From Schleiferiaceae bacterium (GTDB lineage: Bacteria > Bacteroidota > Bacteroidia > Flavobacteriales > Schleiferiaceae): a DNA stretch of 9,460 bases. The notes below the pieces were generated by a model that did not search any database, had not been told where the DNA came from, and saw nothing but the letters and a program-made list of their open reading frames with translations. The stretch lies in assembly GCA_023260615.1 (NCBI GenBank), contig JALQUY010000064.1, positions 1 to 9,460 of the forward strand, in the 5' to 3' direction. The position numbers and the translations under genes were made by a program. This document shows positions 5,584 through 9,460 of the stretch, piece after piece; within the stretch, counting starts at the first letter, position 1; each line of letters begins with the position of its first letter.

Positions 5584-7233
5584 CTAAGATTTTAAAAGGC
5601 TTAGAGCCTGTGCGCGAGCGGTTTCCGTGATGACTTCACCGGCCAAAAGACGGGCCACTTCATCCACGCGTTCCGTCGGATTCAATACGCGCAGCCCCGT
5701 GTAGGTTTTGCCTGCAGTCACCCCTTTCTCCACACGCCAATGCGCGGTGCCTGCGGCAGCTACTTGCGGTAAATGGGTAATGGCAATGATTTGGGCGTGG
5801 TGGCTCATCGTTTGGAAAAGTTCAGCCACTTTGGCCGCAGTGCCGCCCGATACCCCTGCGTCAATTTCATCGAAAAGCAAGGTGTGTAGCCCCTTGCCGC
5901 GCGCGAACAAGGCCTTTAAAGCAAGCATCAAACGGTTGCGCTCACCTCCACTCGCCACTTTACCTAAGGGCATGGGCGCCATACCCGGGTTCGCTGAGAA
6001 TTGAAGGTAGTAGCGGAACCCTCCCTTGGAGGTGGGCGTTTCGAGCGCCTCCACCTCCACGGCCAACTGCGCTTCCTCCAGATTGAGGTGTTTCAAGAGG
6101 GCATGCGCTTCATCCAACACGTTGGGCACTACGCTCATTCGGGCCTCGTGCCAAAGACTGGCGGCCTGGATCAGGGCTTTCTCTGCGGCAGCACGGTCTT
6201 TTTCCGCAGCGGAAATCCGTTCCTCGACGGACGAAAAGTCATCGAGTTGCGCTCCAAGTTCGGATTGCAGGGTGAGTAATTCTTCCACTGTGTGGAGTCG
6301 ATGTTTCCGCTGCAATTGATCGATCAGGGACAGTCGTTCTTCGAGAAACTGTTGTCGTCCTGGATCTACGTCTAGCGTGTCAGCTAAATTCTCAAGCTCG
6401 CGAAGCAAAGATTGCCCCTGCTCGTCTAAAAGCCGTGCTTCTTCCTGCAGGAACTGGAAGCGGTCCGAATGCTTCGCTAAGCGGTCCATGACCGATTTGA
6501 GCTGCCCTATGGCATGAACAACAGCCCTTTCATCCCCATCAAGCAAGCCCCTGGCCTCCGCATAGGCTTCGTGAATCGCCTCTGCATGTGTAAAGGAGCG
6601 CAGTTCCTCTTGATGTGCTTCCTCCTCTCCTGCTTTCAGTTGTGCCTTCTGAAGTTCGTCAAACAGAAATTGTGCGTAGGCGGGGTCAAAGTCAGACCCA
6701 AATAAGGATTTGGCAGATCGTAGCTCCTTTTCAGTGTGTTGAAAGCGGCCCCAAGCGGCCACATACGCAGACCGAACCTCATGCAAGCCGCCAAATTCGT
6801 CCAGAAATTCTGGGAAGAACGATGGATTGGTTAAAAAGGCCGTATCGCGTTGCGAATGGATGTCTATAAGTTGCTCAGAAAGGGCCTTGAGCGTTTCTAG
6901 TCGAACGGGCGTGTCGTTGATAAAGGCACGGGACTTACCCGCGGCCGAAATCTCCCGACGCAAGGTAGACAGGACCTGAAAATCTAAATCTTCGTCCTCA
7001 AAGAAGGCCTTCCATCGTTCGTCCAAGCGAAAGTCGGCTTCTACGATACACTTTTCCCCGTCCAATGCGAGTGCTTGAACATCTGCACGCCCCCCTAAGG
7101 CGAGTTGCAAAGCTCCTAGAAGGATGGATTTTCCCGCCCCAGTTTCGCCGGTTAATACGGTAAATCCAGCTGGGACAGGAAGATCCAGCTGATCAATCAG
7201 GGCGAAGTTTTGGATTCGGAGCGCGCTTAGCAT
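5584..7233 (-). CDS. recN: DNA repair protein RecN
   Basis: RecN is an SMC-like ATPase that acts early in recombinational repair of double-strand breaks, holding DNA ends or sister duplexes together. The protein has 549 residues, near the 553 of E. coli RecN. Walker A is GETGAGKS (29-36), and HSQRD (126-130) follows in the first ATPase half. A charged helical, probably coiled-coil region spans about 155-375. The second half carries the ABC signature ASGGERNRL (427-435), Walker B TLLFDEIDAG (451-460), VSGGTAAKVAEL and the histidine loop ITHLPQVAA (485-493). The order N-half, coiled coil, C-half and the distinct DEIDAGVSGG motif separate it from RecF and SMC. It starts 28 bases after porD, inside the operon. 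No SOS-type operator is evident in front of it, though an operon promoter would lie elsewhere. Confidence 0.97.
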   Translation of the reverse strand: MLSALRIQNFALIDQLDLPVPAGFTVLTGETGAGKSILLGALQLALGGRADVQALALDGEKCIVEADFRLDERWKAFFEDEDLDFQVLSTLRREISAAGKSRAFINDTPVRLETLKALSEQLIDIHSQRDTAFLTNPSFFPEFLDEFGGLHEVRSAYVAAWGRFQHTEKELRSAKSLFGSDFDPAYAQFLFDELQKAQLKAGEEEAHQEELRSFTHAEAIHEAYAEARGLLDGDERAVVHAIGQLKSVMDRLAKHSDRFQFLQEEARLLDEQGQSLLRELENLADTLDVDPGRQQFLEERLSLIDQLQRKHRLHTVEELLTLQSELGAQLDDFSSVEERISAAEKDRAAAEKALIQAASLWHEARMSVVPNVLDEAHALLKHLNLEEAQLAVEVEALETPTSKGGFRYYLQFSANPGMAPMPLGKVASGGERNRLMLALKALFARGKGLHTLLFDEIDAGVSGGTAAKVAELFQTMSHHAQIIAITHLPQVAAAGTAHWRVEKGVTAGKTYTGLRVLNPTERVDEVARLLAGEVITETARAQALSLLKS

Positions 7234-7261
7234 TGCAGCCCGAAAATTACATCAAAGCGCC

Positions 7262-8164
7262 TTAGCGCCCCATGTTTAAATACTTACTGGCGTTTGTCGC
7301 ATCCATGGCCTTTAGTGCCGTGATCAGCTCCTCGTTTTGATAGCGAGGACCATCGCCATAAACCTGCTGAATCTCATCCGTTTTGGTGTCAAAAAACCAG
7401 CGCAAGACGAAAATATTGGGCTGTCGCGTGTGGATAGCCTTCAAGGACAAGAGTGCCGTGGCAATAGCTTCTTTGGCCGCCATTTGCTGTTTGGGGTCGT
7501 ACATCCGGTCCATGCCTTTGCGGTGGTAGTCGTACCACGCGGTGAGGAAGTCCGCATTGGCAGGATTGGTGAGGTCTTCAATCAGCCAAAATCGATTTCG
7601 GCTCGAAGTAAAGCGATCCCACCCACCCCCGGCACCGGCAGAAGCGGCGTTGGCGGCAACAATTTGGGCCTGCGAGAAGTAGTTGTTCTGCTGCGTGCTA
7701 AACGAGGCTGCATCCAGGCCAAGCGCCACGTAGCAGTAGAAGGCCACGATGGACGTCAGATTGTTGCTATGACGACCCGGGCTGAAATCCAAAACTTCGT
7801 TGCTTCGGTACGTAAAGCTGATGTCCCCGTCTTGGAAAAACAAGGTGGGTGACTGGTAGTCGGTCATGTAGACGGGGCGGGCAAACTGGCATTGCATGTT
7901 GCCCTTCATAAGACCCGTGCCGGGCTCATAGTCGGAGATGGTGAACACCATGGAACCGCGCAACTTCTCCTTCTCCTCGAACGACACTTGCGTCCAAGCT
8001 TGTTGATTGACAAAGTTTCGGAGGCTGGACTCTAAGTTGGTAAAGACCTGACGGTCATTGGTTTGAACCTTGGGGGCCTGAACCTTGACGTCCACAAAAA
8101 ACTCTTGAGCAAAGGATACACTGCTCCAAACACATAAAGCAATAAGGGTGATAGTGACGCGCAT
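7262..8164 (-). CDS. porD: Type IX secretion protein PorD (DUF4835 family)
   Basis: This 300-residue protein belongs to a family found in Bacteroidota and linked to the type IX secretion system. Its molecular role is not well defined. The chosen ATG (8162-8164) gives a clean Sec signal peptide: an Arg near the start, hydrophobic core ITLIALCVW, and probable cleavage after SFA (residue 19), leaving QEFFVDV at the mature end. Cys11 is not in a lipobox, so a lipoprotein is unlikely. The mature part shows family-like features such as LRNFVNQQAWT, the aromatic NRFWLIEDLTNP and the Gly/Ala-rich stretch AASAGAGGGWDRF. The open frame continues 15 codons upstream into coaBC, but that extension would bury the signal peptide. 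The start lies 2 bases after the coaBC stop, suggesting coupled translation. Placement between coaBC and recN is conserved in the phylum and supports the assignment. Confidence 0.85.
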   Translation of the reverse strand: MRVTITLIALCVWSSVSFAQEFFVDVKVQAPKVQTNDRQVFTNLESSLRNFVNQQAWTQVSFEEKEKLRGSMVFTISDYEPGTGLMKGNMQCQFARPVYMTDYQSPTLFFQDGDISFTYRSNEVLDFSPGRHSNNLTSIVAFYCYVALGLDAASFSTQQNNYFSQAQIVAANAASAGAGGGWDRFTSSRNRFWLIEDLTNPANADFLTAWYDYHRKGMDRMYDPKQQMAAKEAIATALLSLKAIHTRQPNIFVLRWFFDTKTDEIQQVYGDGPRYQNEELITALKAMDATNASKYLNMGR

Positions 8165-8166
8165 GC

Positions 8167-9381
8167 TCAGAGGTTCCAGGTAGTTTCCATCCAGTTCAAG
8201 ATATTCCATGCCACATCCTCTTTGGACTGCACAGGTAGGGCCGTTGAACCGGTCCGTGAAATTAACGCCACGCGGTTGGTTTCCGTATGCATTCCGCCTT
8301 GCGGATCGCCTGCTTGGTTGAGGACGATGGCATCGGCATTTTTAGACTCGCATTTGCGCAGGGCTTCGGCTTCGTTCCATTCGGATTCCAAGGCAAAGCC
8401 CAGTACGCGTTGATGGGGCTTTTTAGCCTGCCCCAGCGTTTTCAGGATATCCGGGTTTTCGACCCATTCCAGCTCCAAGGGCCCGTCTGCTTTTTTCCAT
8501 TTTCCCGAATGCAGTTTCGCCGGCTTGTAGTCCCCCACTGCAGCGGAAAACACCATGATGTCTTGCAAATCCGCTACCGCGGCACAGGCCTCCAACATTT
8601 CATCGGCGCTCTGAACGGGCACGTACTGCACGCCTGGGAGGTCGGATGTTTGGACCGTGGAGGGGCCATGGACCCACGTCAGTTCAGCGCCCAAAGCACT
8701 CAGTGCCTTCGCAAAAGCGTCCCCCATGCGGCCGGAGGACCCATTGGTGATGTAGCGAACGGCGTCCAACGCTTCTTGGGTGGGACCGGAGGTGAGTAGC
8801 ACCTTCTTCCCTTTCCAATAGTCTGATGCGAGGAGGATGCGGCGTGCGTGGTGGAAGATGGTTTCGGGTTCGGCCATTCGACCTGCTCCGCTCAATCCTG
8901 AGGCCAATGGCCCGGCCGGACTGTCCAACACGTACTGCCCCCAATCCGAAAGCGTTTTCAAATTCTCACGGACCGCTGGATGCCGGTACATGTCCAAATC
9001 CATAGCGGGCGCCCAAAGCACGGGGCATTTCGCGCTGAGGTAGGTGGCCATGACGAGGTTATCGCAAAGGCCTTGCACCGCCTTGGCCAAGGTGTTGGCT
9101 GTAGCCGGCGCGATGATGAGCAAATCGGCCCATTCCGCATGTGCCACGTGGTTGTTCCAAGCCGTTTGATCCGCTCGGCGATCCACCAAATGGTGGTGTA
9201 CGGGCTGACCGGATAGTGCCGCCAACGTGAGGGGCGTGACGAAGTCTTCCGCTGCGGGAGTCATTAAAATGCGAACTTCCGCTTCCTGTGCGCGAAGTAG
9301 GCGCACAAGAAACGGAAGTTTATAGGCGGCAATGCCCCCTGTTATCCCAATAAGGACGTGTTTACCCGCGAGGGAGTTCAT
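8167..9381 (-). CDS. coaBC: Bifunctional phosphopantothenoylcysteine decarboxylase / phosphopantothenate-cysteine ligase
   Basis: CoaBC carries out two steps of coenzyme A synthesis: it joins 4'-phosphopantothenate to cysteine (CoaB) and then decarboxylates the product (CoaC, FMN-dependent). The protein has 404 residues, matching the usual length of about 400. The CoaC half begins with GITGGIAAYK (12-21), then H78 in the HVAHAEWAD block, APATANTLAK (91-100), APAMDLDM (124-131) and LASGLSGAGRMAEPE (159-173). The CoaB half has LTSGPTQEALD (196-206), ITNGSSGRMG (211-220), FSAAVGDYKP (278-287) and the KWKK lysines (294-297). Compared with E. coli, the active-site Asn of PAMN is Asp128 and the Cys of the flap is Ser161. 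I recall this as common in Bacteroidota, so it is probably functional. The ATG at 9379-9381 overlaps the rpoZ stop by 4 bases (ATGA) and fits the family N-terminus; an in-frame ATG 18 codons upstream lies inside rpoZ and is rejected. Confidence 0.96.
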   Translation of the reverse strand: MNSLAGKHVLIGITGGIAAYKLPFLVRLLRAQEAEVRILMTPAAEDFVTPLTLAALSGQPVHHHLVDRRADQTAWNNHVAHAEWADLLIIAPATANTLAKAVQGLCDNLVMATYLSAKCPVLWAPAMDLDMYRHPAVRENLKTLSDWGQYVLDSPAGPLASGLSGAGRMAEPETIFHHARRILLASDYWKGKKVLLTSGPTQEALDAVRYITNGSSGRMGDAFAKALSALGAELTWVHGPSTVQTSDLPGVQYVPVQSADEMLEACAAVADLQDIMVFSAAVGDYKPAKLHSGKWKKADGPLELEWVENPDILKTLGQAKKPHQRVLGFALESEWNEAEALRKCESKNADAIVLNQAGDPQGGMHTETNRVALISRTGSTALPVQSKEDVAWNILNWMETTWNL

Positions 9382-9460
9382 GCATTGGGGGTCTCCGCGT
9401 CTGGGTAACGGGTGTAGATCTTTCCATCCAACCACTCGTGTACCGCCATGGCGTGGGGCT
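9378..9460 (-). CDS. rpoZ: RNA polymerase omega/Rpb6-like subunit, C-terminal end only
   Basis: The last 26 codons of a gene entering from the right edge read PHAMAVHEWLDG then KIYTRYPDAETPNA and stop at TGA 9378-9380. The pattern of a residue run before AVHEWLDGKI, followed by Tyr and Arg, resembles the end of the Bacteroidota omega-subunit family. That gene normally lies directly upstream of coaBC. In RNA polymerase this small subunit helps assembly and stability of the beta' subunit. The stop overlaps the coaBC start as ATGA, so the two are probably translationally coupled. The assignment rests on a short tail plus gene order, so it is less certain than the other genes. Confidence 0.72.
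   Translation of the reverse strand, partial: PHAMAVHEWLDGKIYTRYPDAETPNA

Noticed and set aside
7337..7852. 171-codon open frame on the plus strand
   Set aside because: It lies entirely antisense to porD, has no recognisable domain, and the minus-strand gene has a signal peptide and operon context.
8165..8209. Longer form of PorD starting at 8209
   Set aside because: It would overlap coaBC by 43 bases and place 15 polar residues before a clean signal peptide.
8287..8799. 170-codon open frame on the plus strand
   Set aside because: It is antisense to coaBC, whose motifs are fully intact; the open frame is a by-product of the codon composition.

Overview
The window looks like a chromosomal segment of a pigmented member of the phylum Bacteroidota, probably of the Flavobacteriales type. 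Four things point there. Promoter-like sequences match the Bacteroidota primary-sigma consensus (TTG, 19 bases, TAnnTTTG). The gene order rpoZ-coaBC-porD-recN-fabI is typical of that phylum. A PorD/DUF4835 protein of the type IX secretion system is present. CoaBC and CrtI also have Bacteroidota-like sequence. Base composition is about even, somewhat GC-richer than common Flavobacterium genomes. Genus cannot be decided from the sequence. All genes look intact apart from two cut by the window edges. I see no tRNA, rRNA, CRISPR array, insertion sequence or phage gene, and no gene-free stretch longer than about 115 bases.

Region 1 (1-3008, all minus strand) is a carotenoid regulation and synthesis block. 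Read in the direction of transcription it holds a MerR-family regulator with a cobalamin-binding domain (CarH/LitR type), an ECF sigma factor, and phytoene desaturase crtI, which runs off the left edge a few codons before its end. The 112-base gap between the regulator and the sigma gene holds a good Bacteroidota promoter. It also holds two inverted repeats: a perfect 10+10 bp one overlapping the -7 element, and an imperfect one just upstream of the -33 element. The arrangement suggests a B12-based, possibly light-responsive, switch controlling the sigma factor and carotenoid genes. This is the most interesting part of the window.

Region 2 (3009-4715) is prfC, encoding peptide chain release factor 3. 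It is transcribed divergently from the regulator across a 65-base gap and ends at a strong intrinsic terminator with a perfect 15-bp stem.

Region 3 (4736-9460, all minus strand) is a tight housekeeping operon converging on prfC. Read in the direction of transcription it holds the end of rpoZ (an RNA polymerase omega/Rpb6-like subunit), coaBC (coenzyme A synthesis, 4-base overlap with rpoZ), porD (type IX secretion, 2 bases after coaBC), recN (DNA repair) and fabI (fatty acid synthesis). Gaps between its genes are under 30 bases.
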